From assembly GCF_914767665.1 (NCBI RefSeq), contig NC_059504.1:38657720-38721719 (forward strand): a DNA stretch of 64,000 nucleotides. The letters are read 5' to 3'. Positions 47,599 to 62,637 of this stretch are shown here, piece by piece. Under the pieces are notes generated by a model. It ran no database searches, was not told where the DNA came from, and worked only from the letters and a program-made list of their open reading frames with translations. Both the position numbers and the translations under genes were made by a program. Positions within the stretch are counted from its first letter, which is position 1; each line of letters starts with the position of its first letter. This DNA comes from Harmonia axyridis (taxonomy: Eukaryota > Arthropoda > Insecta > Coleoptera > Coccinellidae).

Positions 47599-50500
47599 CA
47601 GTAAATTATGTCTCCCTTGAATAATTCAATTTTCATATTGTGAAATTTAATAGTATGTGAATAATGGAATTTTTATATTCGAACAAGCCCTAGGCTTAAA
47701 TTGAGACGAAGAAGAAGAAGAACAAAGATACAAATTAACAATAGAATTGTCATCCATATTGCTGAAAGCATAGAATATCTTGTATATAATGATTTTTAAA
47801 ATTATTATCATATGTATAACATTATTATGACCGAACTAGTTACCAACATTTGACTTGTCTTCCTTTTAATTCAATTTTTGATATCAATGATATTCTCTTT
47901 CAACTTTAATTCACAGGTATACCAGGTGATTTTTCTGAATTGAATCAGTCGAAAAACTCATGGAAAAATGTTACGATAAAAAATTTATGGTTTCGAAGGG
48001 GAAATCCACTTATGCTTTAATTTCCTTCATTTCTCTCACCCTTGAGGGGGGGGAAGAGGGGCAAACTTTAATATAACATGCGCAGTACAATTTTTGAAAC
48101 AAAACAATCCTACTTTCTCTTAATGAGAAATAAATGGATATACATTCTCCATAATGGTTAGAAATTCAGTGTTGTTTGTAATCTTGCCCTGACTAGTGTT
48201 GTTATTTATATATTTGTTGAATCTTCTTTGTGCTTGAGACAATGTCGTTTAATAACCAGAGTTCCGACATGATCCCAATACAAGTTGGTAAGTACTGTTA
48301 TATGGATCGTCTATATTGTTTTATATTTTCGAATAGATTATTCAATTTGAAATTTGATATTATGATCCAATAATAAAAAAATAAATTATGACTTTTCAAA
48401 ATATCACTGAATTTTCTTAGGAGTTTTTCAGGGTTCAAAATATTTATTTTAGAAAAAAAAAATTTAATCAAGAATGACAAATTGAAAATGAAACGTTTTA
48501 CTCTAATACCTAATTAAATCTTAAATTTTTTATCTATAATTCTTCAACCTTCTAACAAACTTCAAATTTTTGCGGACACTTGTCCGCAAATAATTCGATT
48601 AAATGTTTCAAAGAAATGTCTTATTTTGACCTGAAAAATGCGCCTCTGAGATCTTGACATATTTTCAAACACCATGTATTATGATTTTTGAATTAATTAT
48701 TATCATATTTATTTGAGATTTTATGCAATGAATTGATCTTGGCATGAAAGTATTAGTCATTTTCGATTTCTACGGAAGTTATGAAATATTATCCTCAATT
48801 TTATTATTTTCCCGATTTTTATGAGATATTTAAAAAAATAGAGTAATAATCTTACTTTATTAGAAAATTATATCATCTAGATTTGAAACATGATTTTTAT
48901 TGCAGAATATGCAGAATATAAACGGAAGAAAGAATATTTGAAGAGAATAGTGAGACTCACGACATCAAAGATGCAGGATGACGAAAGTGATGTGGAGAGC
49001 GGCTCAATGAGCTACAGAATCCATTACAAAATCTACATAGAGGCTCTGGAGCAATTATTAGGCAAGGAAGTAGTTGAGAGAAAAATAAAAGATAAGGAGG
49101 AAAGAGAAAAGAGAGAGAAAGAAGAAAAGAAAATTGAAGAAAGAACCTGGACCGAAAAGTTAGCAATTTTCAAAGCTATGAACAGAGCTTCTTGCTATAA
49201 GCAACAGTTGGATCAAGTAATTATCGGACAAGAAAGTATAAAAGATGCAAATTTGTTAATGGCGAACCTCTGTAGCCAGGACAAACAAAGAAATACACAT
49301 AGACATTTAGAATTCACTCCTACTGTACCAAAAAGGGCTTTGTAAACTGATGGTTGTTAAAATATGAATAGATAGAACCAAATATGTTGAATCAAAAAAT
49401 ATACCAAAGAAATATTAAAAACAATTTCTCATTCTGGAGTTTTAGCATTTATTTTCAATACTCCATTAAATTTATCAGAAAAAATTATAGGGTTCTAATT
49501 CAAATTATTATCTGAGATGATCTGAAAATATGTAAATATATTGTATATAGTTCTGTATTAAAATAAAAAAATATAAAAAATAAAGCTTTTTAAATTATTC
49601 GAAATGAACTCAACTGGTAAGATTGCGGACTAACAGGTCATTAAAAATAAAGAAAATCTTCCCTTTGAATCATTCAATTTTCATTTTGTGAAATTCAATC
49701 GGATGTGATTAGTGGAATTCTTATCTTATCTATATGAGAAAAGTTACAAAATTATAATAGAATTTTCATCCCCATTAATGAAGGCAATGAATATCTTGTT
49801 TGTAGTACCTCCTTAAAAGATTATTCCATAAGAAAATCATTTACTGATGTAGAGAAAATTCATATCTATGAGAAAAATTCATATTTTCTTTATTCGTGAA
49901 ATATATCAATGTTGTGCAAAAAAATTATCAAATAATATTAGATTCAAGCATGTTGTGTCACTCATATAGAAATTGCATGTAGTTATATTTCTGTTTCTAC
50001 TCTGCATCTATATTTTCAGGTTAATAATAACTTTTTCCGAAAGAGAGAAATTCGTATTTTAAAATTTTTCAACAAATATTATGTAACACAGCTGAATTTA
50101 CCTTTTTTTTTCAACGCAATTTTCAAATATAATTATTTGAATCAACCTGCACATGTGCAGTTCAATTTATGTAACAAAAAAATCCTACTTCCTGCTAATG
50201 AAAAATAAGTGTATAAATATATTCTTAGTACGAGTTATAAATTCAGTGTTGTTTTTAATCTTACCCTGATTATTATTTATATTTATATATTTGTAAGTTC
50301 TTCTTTGTGCTTGAGACAATGTCCTCTAATAATCAGAGTTCCGACATGCTCACAATGCGAATTGGTGAATACCTATTTCTATGTCGTTACCAATCTGTAT
50401 TTCAATTATTCCTAAACATATAATACTCATATATACAGGCTCCTGCAATAGTGTGTTAGGCTTCCATAGTTGCCAAACCAGATGTTTTAGAAATTTAGTT

Positions 50501-51358
50501 GAAAAGCATCTCCTGTGTACTTTCGATTCTGCATCTCTGGAAATTATTTTCTGATATACAGGGTGTTACAATTACATAGATATTTTTCTATGTAATTGTT
50601 GATTTATTTGGAAATGAACATATATTTATGTATTTATTTTTAATTTTGCATCTCTGGAAATTATTTTCTAATATACAGGGTGTTCCAAAAAAAAATATTC
50701 AGCAAAAAAAAATGATTATTCAATAAATGAATAAACATCCTAATGCTTTTCAACTAAATTCCTAAAACGTCTGGTTTGGCAGCTATGGTAGCCTAACGCA
50801 CTATTGCAGGACCCTGTATAATATTCTCTTCCCTTTGAATTAAATTTTCATATGTGAAATTCAATCGGCTGTGATTCGTGAAATTCAATCGGATGTGATT
50901 AGTGAAATTCGGGCGATACAAGTTTAAAATAAAATTGTCATTTCTATTGATGAAGGCATTTAATAACTTGTATATTGCGTGAAAGAATTATTGAAAATAA
51001 AAAAAAAACAGATAAATTTTTCGAGTATACTTCAAATTGATTATATAGAACGAAATATATTAGGAAGGACTACTACAATTCAGAACATTAATGAAAAAAT
51101 TAAGTATAAATCAAAACATTATGCCAATTTGACGTGATAATATCCTACCAAATTTCTACCCAACCTGAGACGTATATGTAGTTCATTTGGACGGCACACC
51201 TCAAGAAAAGCATTAAAATTACGTAAGAACAATAAGGAAGATGAAATTTATTTTGTATATGTATATTGTAGGTTTATATTCCTGTATTGAAATATAGAAT
51301 TCAAAAATGAAACTTTCAATTAATTGGAAGAAACTCAAATGAGGAGATTGCAGACTAG
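47599..51358 (+). repeat. Tandem array unit 7
   Basis: 3,760 bp. Its B half carries a set of variants shared with units 8 and 10 but not 9: TTGTAAGTTC, GTTACCAATC and ATATATTAGGAAGG. Confidence 0.95.
48242..49345 (+). CDS. Array gene A, copy 7
   Basis: Exons 48242-48287 and 48906-49345. The two-base change CTC to CAG gives KQQLDQ for KQLLDQ, shared only with copy 8. Confidence 0.75.
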
Positions 51359-54300
51359 CAGTAAATTATGTCTCCCTTGAATAATTCAATTTTCATATTG
51401 TGAAATTTAATAGTATGTGAATAATGGAATTTTTATATTCGAACAAGCCCTAGGCTTAAATTAAGACGAAGAAGAAGAAGAACAAAGATACAAATTAACA
51501 ATAGAATTGTCATCCATATTGCTGAAAGCATAGAATATCTTGTATATAATGATTTTTAAAATTATTATCATATGTATAGCATTATTATGACCGAACTAGT
51601 TACCAACATTTGACTTGTCTTCCTTTTAATTCAATTTTTGATATCAATGATATTCTCTTTCAACTTTAATTCACAGGTATACCAGGTGATTTTTCTGAAT
51701 TGAATCAGTCGAAAAACTCATGGAAAAATGTTACGATAAAAAATTTATGGTTTCGAAGGGGAAATCCACTTATGCTTTAATTTCCTTCATTTCTCTCACC
51801 CTTGAGGGGGGGGAAGAGGGGCAAATTTTAATATAACATGCGCAGTACAATTTTTGAAACAAAACAATCCTACTTTCTCTTAATGAGAAATAAATGGATA
51901 TACATTCTCCATAATGGTTAGAAATTCAGTGTTGTTTGTAATCTTGCCCTGACTAGTGTTGTTATTTATATATTTGTTGAATCTTCTTTGTGCTTGAGAC
52001 AATGTCGTTTAATAACCAGAGTTCCGACATGATCCCAATACAAGTTGGTAAGTACTGTTATATGGATCGTCTATATTGTTTTATATTTTCGAATAGATTA
52101 TTCAATTTGAAATTTGATATTATGATCCAATAATAAAAAAATAAATTATGACTTTTCAAAATATCACTGAATTTTCTTAGGAGTTTTTCAGGGTTCAAAA
52201 TATTTATTTTAGAAAAAAAAAATTTAATCAAGAATGACAAATTGAAAATGAAACGTTTTACTCTAATACCTAATTAAATCTTAAATTTTTTATCTATAAT
52301 TCTTCAACCTTCTAACAAACTTCAAATTTTTGCGGACACTTGTCCGCAAATAATTCGATTAAATGTTTCAAAGAAATGTCTTATTTTGACCTGAAAAATG
52401 CGCCTCTGAGATCTTGACATATTTTCAAACACCATGTATTATGATTTTTGAATTAATTATTATCATATTTATTTGAGATTTTATGCAATGAATTGATCTT
52501 GGCATGAAAGTATTAGTCATTTTCGATTTCTACGGAAGTTATGAAATATTATCCTCAATTTTATTATTTTCCCGATTTTTATGAGATATTTAAAAAAATA
52601 GAGTAATAATCTTACTTTATTAGAAAATTATATCATCTAGATTTGAAACATGATTTTTATTGCAGAATATGCAGAATATAAACGGAAGAAAGAATATTTG
52701 AAGAGAATAGTGAGACTCACGACATCAAAGATGCAGGATGACGAAAGTGATGTGGAGAGCGGCTCAATGAGCTACAGAATCCATTACAAAATCTACATAG
52801 AGGCTCTGGAGCAATTATTAGGCAAGGAAGTAGTTGAGAGAAAAATAAAAGATAAGGAGGAAAGAGAAAAGAGAGAGAAAGAAGAAAAGAAAATTGAAGA
52901 AAGAACCTGGACCGAAAAGTTAGCAATTTTCAAAGCTATGAACAGAGCTTCTTGCTATAAGCAACAGTTGGATCAAGTAATTATCGGACAAGAAAGTATA
53001 AAAGATGCAAATTTGTTAATGGCGAACCTCTGTAGCCAGGACAAACAAAGAAATACACATAGACATTTAGAATTCACTCCTACTGTACCAAAAAGGGCTT
53101 TGTAAACTGATGGTTGTTAAAATATGAATAGATAGAACCAAATATGTTGAATCAAAAAATATACCAAAGAAATATTAAAAACAATTTCTCATTCTGGAGT
53201 TTTAGCATTTATTTTCAATACTCCATTAAATTTATCAGAAAAAATTATAGGGTTCTAATTCAAATTATTATCTGAGATGATCTGAAAATATGTAAATATA
53301 TTGTATATAGTTCTGTATTAAAATAAAAAAATATAAAAAATAAAGCTTTTTAAATTATTCGAAATGAACTCAACTGGTAAGATTGCGGACTAACAGGTCA
53401 TTAAAAATAAAGAAAATCTTCCCTTTGAATCATTCAATTTTCATTTTGTGAAATTCAATCGGATGTGATTAGTGGAATTCTTATCTTATCTATATGAGAA
53501 AAGTTACAAAATTATAATAGAATTTTCATCCCCATTAATGAAGGCAATGAATATCTTGTTTGTAGTACCTCCTTAAAAGATTATTCCATAAGAAAATCAT
53601 TTACTGATGTAGAGAAAATTCATATCTATGAGAAAAATTCATATTTTCTTTATTCGTGAAATATATCAATGTTGTGCAAAAAAATTATCAAATAATATTA
53701 GATTCAAGCATGTTGTGTCACTCATATAGAAATTGCATGTAGTTATATTTCTGTTTCTACTCTGCATCTATATTTTCAGGTTAATAATAACTTTTTCCGA
53801 AAGAGAGAAATTCGTATTTTAAAATTTTTCAACAAATATTATGTAACACAGCTGAATTTACCTTTTTTTTTCAACGCAATTTTCAAATATAATTATTTGA
53901 ATCAACCTGCACATGTGCAGTTCAATTTATGTAACAAAAAAATCCTACTTCCTGCTAATGAAAAATAAGTGTATAAATATATTCTTAGTACGAGTTATAA
54001 ATTCAGTGTTGTTTTTAATCTTACCCTGATTATTATTTATATTTATATATTTGTAAGTTCTTCTTTGTGCTTGAGACAATGTCCTCTAATAATCAGAGTT
54101 CCGACATGCTCACAATGCGAATTGGTGAATACCTATTTCTATGTCGTTACCAATCTGTATTTCAATTATTCCTAAACATATAATACTCATATATACAGGC
54201 TCCTGCAATAGTGTGTTAGGCTTCCATAGTTGCCAAACCAGATGTTTTAGAAATTTAGTTGAAAAGCATCTCCTGTGTACTTTCGATTCTGCATCTCTGG

Positions 54301-55118
54301 AAATTATTTTCTGATATACAGGGTGTTACAATTACATAGATATTTTTCTATGTAATTGTTGATTTATTTGGAAATGAACATATATTTATGTATTTATTTT
54401 TAATTTTGCATCTCTGGAAATTATTTTCTAATATACAGGGTGTTCCAAAAAAAAATATTCAGCAAAAAAAAATGATTATTCAATAAATGAATAAACATCC
54501 TAATGCTTTTCAACTAAATTCCTAAAACGTCTGGTTTGGCAGCTATGGTAGCCTAACGCACTATTGCAGGACCCTGTATAATATTCTCTTCCCTTTGAAT
54601 TAAATTTTCATATGTGAAATTCAATCGGCTGTGATTCGTGAAATTCAATCGGATGTGATTAGTGAAATTCGGGCGATACAAGTTTAAAATAAAATTGTCA
54701 TTTCTATTGATGAAGGCATTTAATAACTTGTATATTGCGTGAAAGAATTATTGAAAATAAAAAAAAAACAGATAAATTTTTCGAGTATACTTCAAATTGA
54801 TTATATAGAACGAAATATATTAGGAAGGACTACTACAATTCAGAACATTAATGAAAAAATTAAGTATAAATCAAAACATTATGCCAATTTGACGTGATAA
54901 TATCCTACCAAATTTCTACCCAACCTGAGACGTATATGTAGTTCATTTGGACGGCACACCTCAAGAAAAGCATTAAAATTACGTAAGAACAATAAGGAAG
55001 ATGAAATTTATTTTGTATATGTATATTGTAGGTTTATATTCCTGTATTGAAATATAGAATTCAAAAATGAAACTTTCAATTAATTGGAAGAAACTCAAAT
55101 GAGGAGATTGCAGACTAG
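51359..55118 (+). repeat. Tandem array unit 8
   Basis: 3,760 bp, the closest match to unit 7 in gene A and half B. This suggests a very recent duplication or conversion between neighbours. Confidence 0.95.
52002..53105 (+). CDS. Array gene A, copy 8
   Basis: Exons 52002-52047 and 52666-53105. Same protein as copy 7 (KQQLDQ). Confidence 0.75.
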
Positions 55119-58100
55119 CAGTAAATTATGTCTCCCTTGAATAATTCAATTTTCATATTGTGAAATTTAATAGTATGTGAATAATGGAATTTTTATATTC
55201 GAACAAGCCCTAGGCTTAAATTAAGACGAAGAAGAAGAAGAACAAAGATACAAATTAACAATAGAATTGTCATCCATATTGCTGAAAGCATAGAATATCT
55301 TGTATATAATGATTTTTAAAATTATTATCATATGTATAGCATTATTATGACCGAACTAGTTACCAACATTTGACTTGTCTTCCTTTTAATTCAATTTTTG
55401 ATATCAATGATATTCTCTTTCAACTTTAATTCACAGGTATACCAGGTGATTTTTCTGAATTGAATCAGTCGAAAAACTCATGGAAAAATGTTACGATAAA
55501 AAATTTATGGTTTCGAAGGGGAAATCCACTTATGCTTTAATTTCCTTCATTTCTCTCACCCTTGAGGGGGGGGAAGAGGGGCAAATTTTAATATAACATG
55601 CGCAGTACAATTTTTGAAACAAAACAATCCTACTTTCTCTTAATGAGAAATAAATGGATATACATTCTCCATAATGGTTAGAAATTCAGTGTTGTTTGTA
55701 ATCTTGCCCTGACTAGTGTTGTTATTTATATATTTGTTGAATCTTCTTTGTGCTTGAGACAATGTCGTTTAATAACCAGAGTTCCGACATGATCCCAATA
55801 CAAGTTGGTAAGTACTGTTATATGGATCGTCTATATTGTTTTATATTTTCGAATAGATTATTCAATTTGAAATTTGATATTATGATCCAATAATAAAAAA
55901 ATAAATTATGACTTTTCAAAATATCACTGAATTTTCTTAGGAGTTTTTCAGGGTTCAAAATATTTATTCTAGAAAAAAAAAATTTAATCAAGAATGACAA
56001 ATTGAAAATGAAACGTTTTACTCTAATACCTAATTAAATCTTAAATTTTTTATCTATAATTCTTCAACCTTCTAACAAACTTCAAATTTTTGCGGACACT
56101 TGTCCGCAAATAATTCGATTAAATGTTTCAAAGAAATGTCTTATTTTGACCTGAAAAATGCGCCTCTGAGATCTTGACATATTTTCAAACACCATGTATT
56201 ATGATTTTTGAATTAATTATTATCATATTTATTTGAGATTTTATGCAATGAATTGATCTTGGCATGAAAGTATTAGTCATTTTCGATTTCTACGGAAGTT
56301 ATGAAATATTATCCTCAATTTTATTATTTTCCCGATTTTTATGAGATATTTAAAAAAATAGAGTAATAATCTTACTTTATTAGAAAATTATATCATCTAG
56401 ATTTGAAACATGATTTTTATTGCAGAATATGCAGAATATAAACGGAAGAAAGAATATTTGAAGAGAATAGTGAGACTCACGACATCAAAGATGCAGGATG
56501 ACGAAAGTGATGTGGAGAGCGGCTCAATGAGCTACAGAATCCATTACAAAATCTACATAGAGGCTCTGGAGCAATTATTAGGCAAGGAAGTAGTTGAGAG
56601 AAAAATAAAAGATAAGGAGGAAAGAGAAAAGAGAGAGAAAGAAGAAAAGAAAATTGAAGAAAGAACCTGGACCGAAAAGTTAGCAATTTTCAAAGCTATG
56701 AACAGAGCTTCTTGCTATAAGCAACTCTTGGATCAAGTAATTATCGGACAAGAAAGTATAAAAGATGCAAATTTGTTAATGGCGAACCTCTGTAGCCAGG
56801 ACAAACAAAGAAATACACATAGACATTTAGAATTCACTCCTACTGTACCAAAAAGGGCTTTGTAAACTGATGGTTGTTAAAATATGAATAGATAGAACCA
56901 AATATGTTGAATCAAAAAATATACCAAAGAAATATTAAAAACAATTTCTCATTCTGGAGTTTTAGCATTTATTTTCAATACTCCATTAAATTTATCAGAA
57001 AAAATTATAGGGTTCTAATTCAAATTATTATCTGAGATGATCTGAAAATATGTAAATATATTGTATATAGTTCTGTATTAAAATAAAAAAATATAAAAAA
57101 TAAAGCTTTTTAAATTATTCGAAATGAACTCAACTGGTAAGATTGCGGACTAACAGGTCATTAAAAATAAAGAAAATCTTCCCTTTGAATCATTCAATTT
57201 TCATTTTGTGAAATTCAATCGGATGTGATTAGTGGAATTCTTATCTTATCTATATGAGAAAAGTTACAAAATTATAATAGAATTTTCATCCCCATTAATG
57301 AAGGCAATGAATATCTTGTTTGTAGTACCTCCTTAAAAGATTATTCCATAAGAAAATCATTTACTGATGTAGAGAAAATTCATATCTATGAGAAAAATTC
57401 ATATTTTCTTTATTCGTGAAATATATCAATGTTGTGCAAAAAAATTATCAAATAATATTAGATTCAAGCATGTTGTGTCACTCATATAGAAATTGCATGT
57501 AGTTATATTTCTGTTTCTACTCTGCATCTATATTTTCAGGTTAATAATAACTTTTTCCGAAAGAGAGAAATTCGTATTTTAAAATTTTTCAACAAATATT
57601 ATGTAACACAGCTGAATTTACCTTTTTTTCAACGCAATTTTCAAATATAATTATTTGAATCAACCTGCACATGTGCAGTTCAATTTATGTAACAAAAAAA
57701 TCCTACTTCCTGCTAATGAAAAATAAGTGTATAAATATATTCTTAGTACGAGTTATAAATTCAGTGTTGTTTTTAATCTTACCCTGATTATTATTTATAT
57801 TTATATATTTGTCAGTTCTTCTTTGTGCTTGAGACAATGTCCTCTAATAATCAGAGTTCCGACATGCTCACAATGCGAATTGGTGAATACCTATTTCTAT
57901 GTCGTTATCAATCTGTATTTCAATTATTCCTAAACATATAATACTCATATATACAGGCTCCTGCAATAGTGTGTTAGGCTTCCATAGTTGCCAAACCAGA
58001 TGTTTTAGAAATTTAGTTGAAAAGCATCTCCTGTGTACTTTCGATTCTGCATCTCTGGAAATTATTTTCTGATATACAGGGTGTTACAATTACATAGATA

Positions 58101-58877
58101 TTTTTCTATGTAATTGTTGATTTATTTGGAAATGAACATATATTTATGTATTTATTTTTAATTTTGCATCTCTGGAAATTATTTTCTAATATACAGGGTG
58201 TTCCAAAAAAAAATATTCAGCAAAAAAAAATGATTATTCAATAAATGAATAAACATCCTAATGCTTTTCAACTAAATTCCTAAAACGTCTGGTTTGGCAG
58301 CTATGGTAGCCTAACGCACTATTGCAGGACCCTGTATAATATTCTCTTCCTTTTGAATTAAATTTTCATATGTGAAATTCAATCGGCTGTGATTCGTGAA
58401 ATTCAATCGGATGTGATTAGTGAAATTCGGGCGATACAAGTTTAAAATAAAATTGTCATTTCTATTGATGAAGGCATTTAATAACTTGTATATTGCGTGA
58501 AAGAATTATTGAAAGTAAAAAAAAAAACAAATAAATTTTTCGAGTATACTTCAAATTGATTATATAGAACGAAATATATGAGGAAGGACTACTACAATTC
58601 AGAACATTAATGAAAAAATTAAGTATAAATCAAAACATTATGCCAATTTGACGTGATAATATCCTACCAAATTTCTACCCAACCTGAGACGTATATGTAG
58701 TTCATTTGGACGGCACACCTCAAGAAAAGCATTAAAATTACGTAAGAACAATAAGGAAGATGAAATTTATTTTGTATATGTATATTGTAGGTTTATATTC
58801 CTGTATTGAAATATAGAATTTAAAAATGAAACTTTCAATTAATTGGAAGAAACTCAAATGAGTAGATTGCAGACTAG
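55119..58877 (+). repeat. Tandem array unit 9
   Basis: 3,759 bp. Its first part resembles units 7 and 8 (CAAATTTTAATATAAC, TTAAATTTTTTATC), while its B half returns to the common form with a private TTGTCAGTTC. It shares the intron change TTATTCTAG with unit 10. Confidence 0.95.
55762..56865 (+). CDS. Array gene A, copy 9
   Basis: Exons 55762-55807 and 56426-56865. The protein is the same as copies 1, 2 and 4. Confidence 0.75.
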
Positions 58878-61800
58878 CAGTAAATTATGTCTCCCTTGAA
58901 TAATTCAATTTTCATATTGTGAAATTTAATAGTATGTGAATAATGGAATTTTTATATTCGAACAAGCCCTAGGCTTAAATTAAGACGAAGAAGAAGAAGA
59001 ACAAAGATACAAATTAACAATAGAATTGTCATCCATATTGCTGAAAGCATAGAATATCTTGTATATAATGATTTTTAAAATTATTATCATATGTATAACA
59101 TTATTATGACCGAACTAGTTACCAACATTTGACTTGTCTTCCTTTTAATTCAATTTTTGATATCAATGATACTCTCTTTCAACTTTAATTCACAGGTATA
59201 CCAGGTGATTTTTCTGAATTGAATCAGTCGAAAAACTCATGGAAAAATGTTACGATAAAAAATTTATGGTTTCGAAGGGGAAATCCACTTATGCTTTAAT
59301 TTCCTTCATTTCTCTCACCCTTGAGGGGGGGGAAGAGGGGCAAACTTTAATATAACATGCGCAGTACAATTTTTGAAACAAAACAATCCTACTTTCTCTT
59401 AATGAGAAATAAATGGATATACATTCTCCATAATGGTTAGAAATTCAGTGTTGTTTGTTATCTTGCCCTGACTAGTGTTGTTATATATATATTTGTTGAA
59501 TCTTCTTTGTGCTTGAGACAATGTCGTTTAATAACCAGAGTTCCGACATGATCCCAATACAAGTTGGTAAGTACTGTTATATGGATCGTCTATATTGTTT
59601 TATATTTTCGAATAGATTATTCAATTTGAAATTTGATATTATGATCCAATAATAAAAAAATAAATTACGACTTTTCAAAATATCACTGAATTTTCTTAGG
59701 AGTTTTTCAGGGTTCAAAATATTTATTCTAGAAAAAAAAAATTTAATCAAGAATGACAAATTGAAAATGAAACGTTTTACTCTAATACCTAATTAAATCT
59801 TAAATTTCTTATCTATAATTCTTCAACCTTCTAACAAACTTCAAATTTTTGCGGACACTTGTCCGCAAATAATTCGATTAAATGTTTCTAAGAAATGTCT
59901 TATTTTGACCTGAAAAATGCGCCTCTGAGATCTTGACATATTTTCAAACACCATGTATTATGATTTTTGAATTAATTATTATCATATTTATTTGAGATTT
60001 TATGCAATGAATTGATCTTGGCATGAAAGTATTAGTCATTTTCGATTTCTACGGAAGTTATGAAATATTATCCTCAATTTTATTATTTTCCCGATTTTTA
60101 TGAGATATTTAAAAAAATAGAGTAATAATCTTACTTTATTAGAAAATTATATCATCTAGATTTGAAACATGATTTTTATTGCAGAATATGCAGAATATAA
60201 ACGGAAGAAAGAATATTTGAAGAGAATAGTGAGACTCACGACATCAAAGATGCAGGATGACGAAAGTGATGTGGAGAGCGGCTCAATGAGCTACAGAATC
60301 CATTACAAAATCTACATAGAGGCTCTGGAGCAATTATTAGGCAAGGAAGTAGTTGAGAGAAAAATAAAAGATAAGGAGGAAAGAGAAAAGAGAGAGAAAG
60401 AACAAAAGAAAATTGAAGAAAGAACCTGGACCGAAAAGTTAGCAATTTTCAAAGCTATGAACAGAGCTTCTTGCTATAAGCAACTCTTGGATCAAGTAAT
60501 TATCGGACAAGAAAGTATAAAAGATGCAAATTTGTTAATGGCGAACCTCTGTAGCCAGGACAAACAAAGAAATACACATAGACATTAAGAATTCACTCCT
60601 ACTGTACCAAAAAGGGCTTTGTAAACTGATGGTTGTTAAAATATGAATAGATAGAACCAAATATGTTGAATCAAAAAATATACCAAAGAAATATTAAAAA
60701 CAATTTCTCATTCTGGAGTTTTAGCATTTATTTTCAATACTCCATTAAATTTATCAGAAAAAATTATAGGGTTCTAATTCAAATTATTATCTGAGATGAT
60801 CTGAAAATATGTAAATATATTGTATATAGTTCTGTATTAAAATAAAAAAATATAAAAAATAAAGCTTTTTAAATTATTCGAAATGAACTCAACTGGTAAG
60901 ATTGCGGACTAACAGGTCATTAAAAATAAAGAAAATCTTCCCTTTGAATCATTCAATTTTCATTTTGTGAAATTCAATCGGATGTGATTAGTGGAATTCT
61001 TATCTTATCTATATGAGAAAAGTTACAAAATTATAATAGAATTTTCATCCCCATTAATGAAGGCAATGAATATCTTGTTTGTAGTACCTCCTTAAAAGAT
61101 TATTTCATAAGAAAATCATTTACTGATGTAGAGAAAATTCATATCTATGAGAAAAATTCATATTTTCTTTATTCGTGAAATATATCAATGTTGTGCAAAA
61201 AAATTATCAAATAATATTAGATTCAAGCATGTTGTGTCACTCATATAGAAATTGCATGTAGTTATATTTCTGTTTCTACTCTGCATCTATATTTTCAGGT
61301 TAATAATAACTTTTTCCGAAAGAGAGAAATTCGTATTTTAAAATTTTTCAACAAATATTATGTAACACAGCTGAATTTACCTTTTTTTTTCAACGCAATT
61401 TTCAAATATAATTATTTGAATCAACCTGCACATGTGCAGTTCAATTTATGTAACAAAAAAATCCTACTTCCTGCTAATGAAAAATAAGTGTATAAATATA
61501 TTCTTAGTACGAGTTATAAATTCAGTGTTGTTTTTAATCTTACCCTGATTATTATTTATATTTATATATTTGTAAGTTCTTCTTTGTGCTTGAGACAATG
61601 TCCTCTAATAATCAGAGTTCCGACATGCTCACAATGCGAATTGGTGAATACCTATTTCTATGTCGTTACCAATCTGTATTTCAATTATTCCTAAACATAT
61701 AATACTCATATATACAGGCTCCTGCAATAGTGTGTTAGGCTTCCATAGTTGCCAAACCAGATGTTTTAGAAATTTAGTTGAAAAGCATCTCCTGTGTACT

Positions 61801-62637
61801 TTCGATTCTGCATCTCTGGAAATTATTTTCTGATATACAGGGTGTTACAATTACATAGATATTTTTCTATGTAATTGTTGATTTATTTGGAAATGAACAT
61901 ATATTTATGTATTTATTTTTAATTTTGCATCTCTGGAAATTATTTTCTAATATACAGGGTGTTCCAAAAAAAAATATTCAGCAAAAAAAAATGATTATTC
62001 AATAAATGAATAAACATCCTAATGCTTTTCAACTAAATTCCTAAAACGTCTGGTTTGGCAGCTATGGTAGCCTAACGCACTATTGCAGGACCCTGTATAA
62101 TATTCTCTTCCCTTTGAATTAAATTTTCATATGTGAAATTCAATCGGCTGTGATTCGTGAAATTCAATCGGATGTGATTAGTGAAATTCGGGCGATACAA
62201 GTTTAAAATAAAATTGTCATTTCTATTGATGAAGGCATTTAATAACTTGTATATTGCGTGAAAGAATTATTGAAAATAAAAAAAAAACAGATAAATTTTT
62301 CGAGTATACTTCAAATTGATTATATAGAACGAAATATATTAGGAAGGACTACTACAATTCAGAACATTAATGAAAAAATTAAGTATAAATCAAAACATTA
62401 TGCCAATTTGACGTGATAATATCCTACCAAATTTCTACCCAACCTGAGACGTATATGTAGTTCATTTGGACGGCACACCTCAAGAAAAGCATTAAAATTA
62501 CGTAAGAACAATAAGGAAGATGAAATTTATTTTGTATATGTATATTGTAGGTTTATATTCCTGTATTGAAATATAGAATTCAAAAATGAAACTTTCAATT
62601 AATTGGAAGAAACTCAAATGAGGAGATTGCAGACTAG
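58878..62637 (+). repeat. Tandem array unit 10
   Basis: 3,760 bp. Its gene A is damaged, and its B half has the unit 7/8 variant set. Confidence 0.95.
59521..60588 (+). pseudogene. Array gene A, copy 10: premature stop
   Basis: Exons 59521-59566 and 60185-60588. TTA to TAA after NTHRH removes the last 12 residues, including the basic PKRAL end. It also has Glu to Gln in the Lys/Glu-rich helix (EKEQKK). The promoter, exon 1 and splice sites look intact, so a 149-residue product could still be made; whether it works is unknown. Confidence 0.65.
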
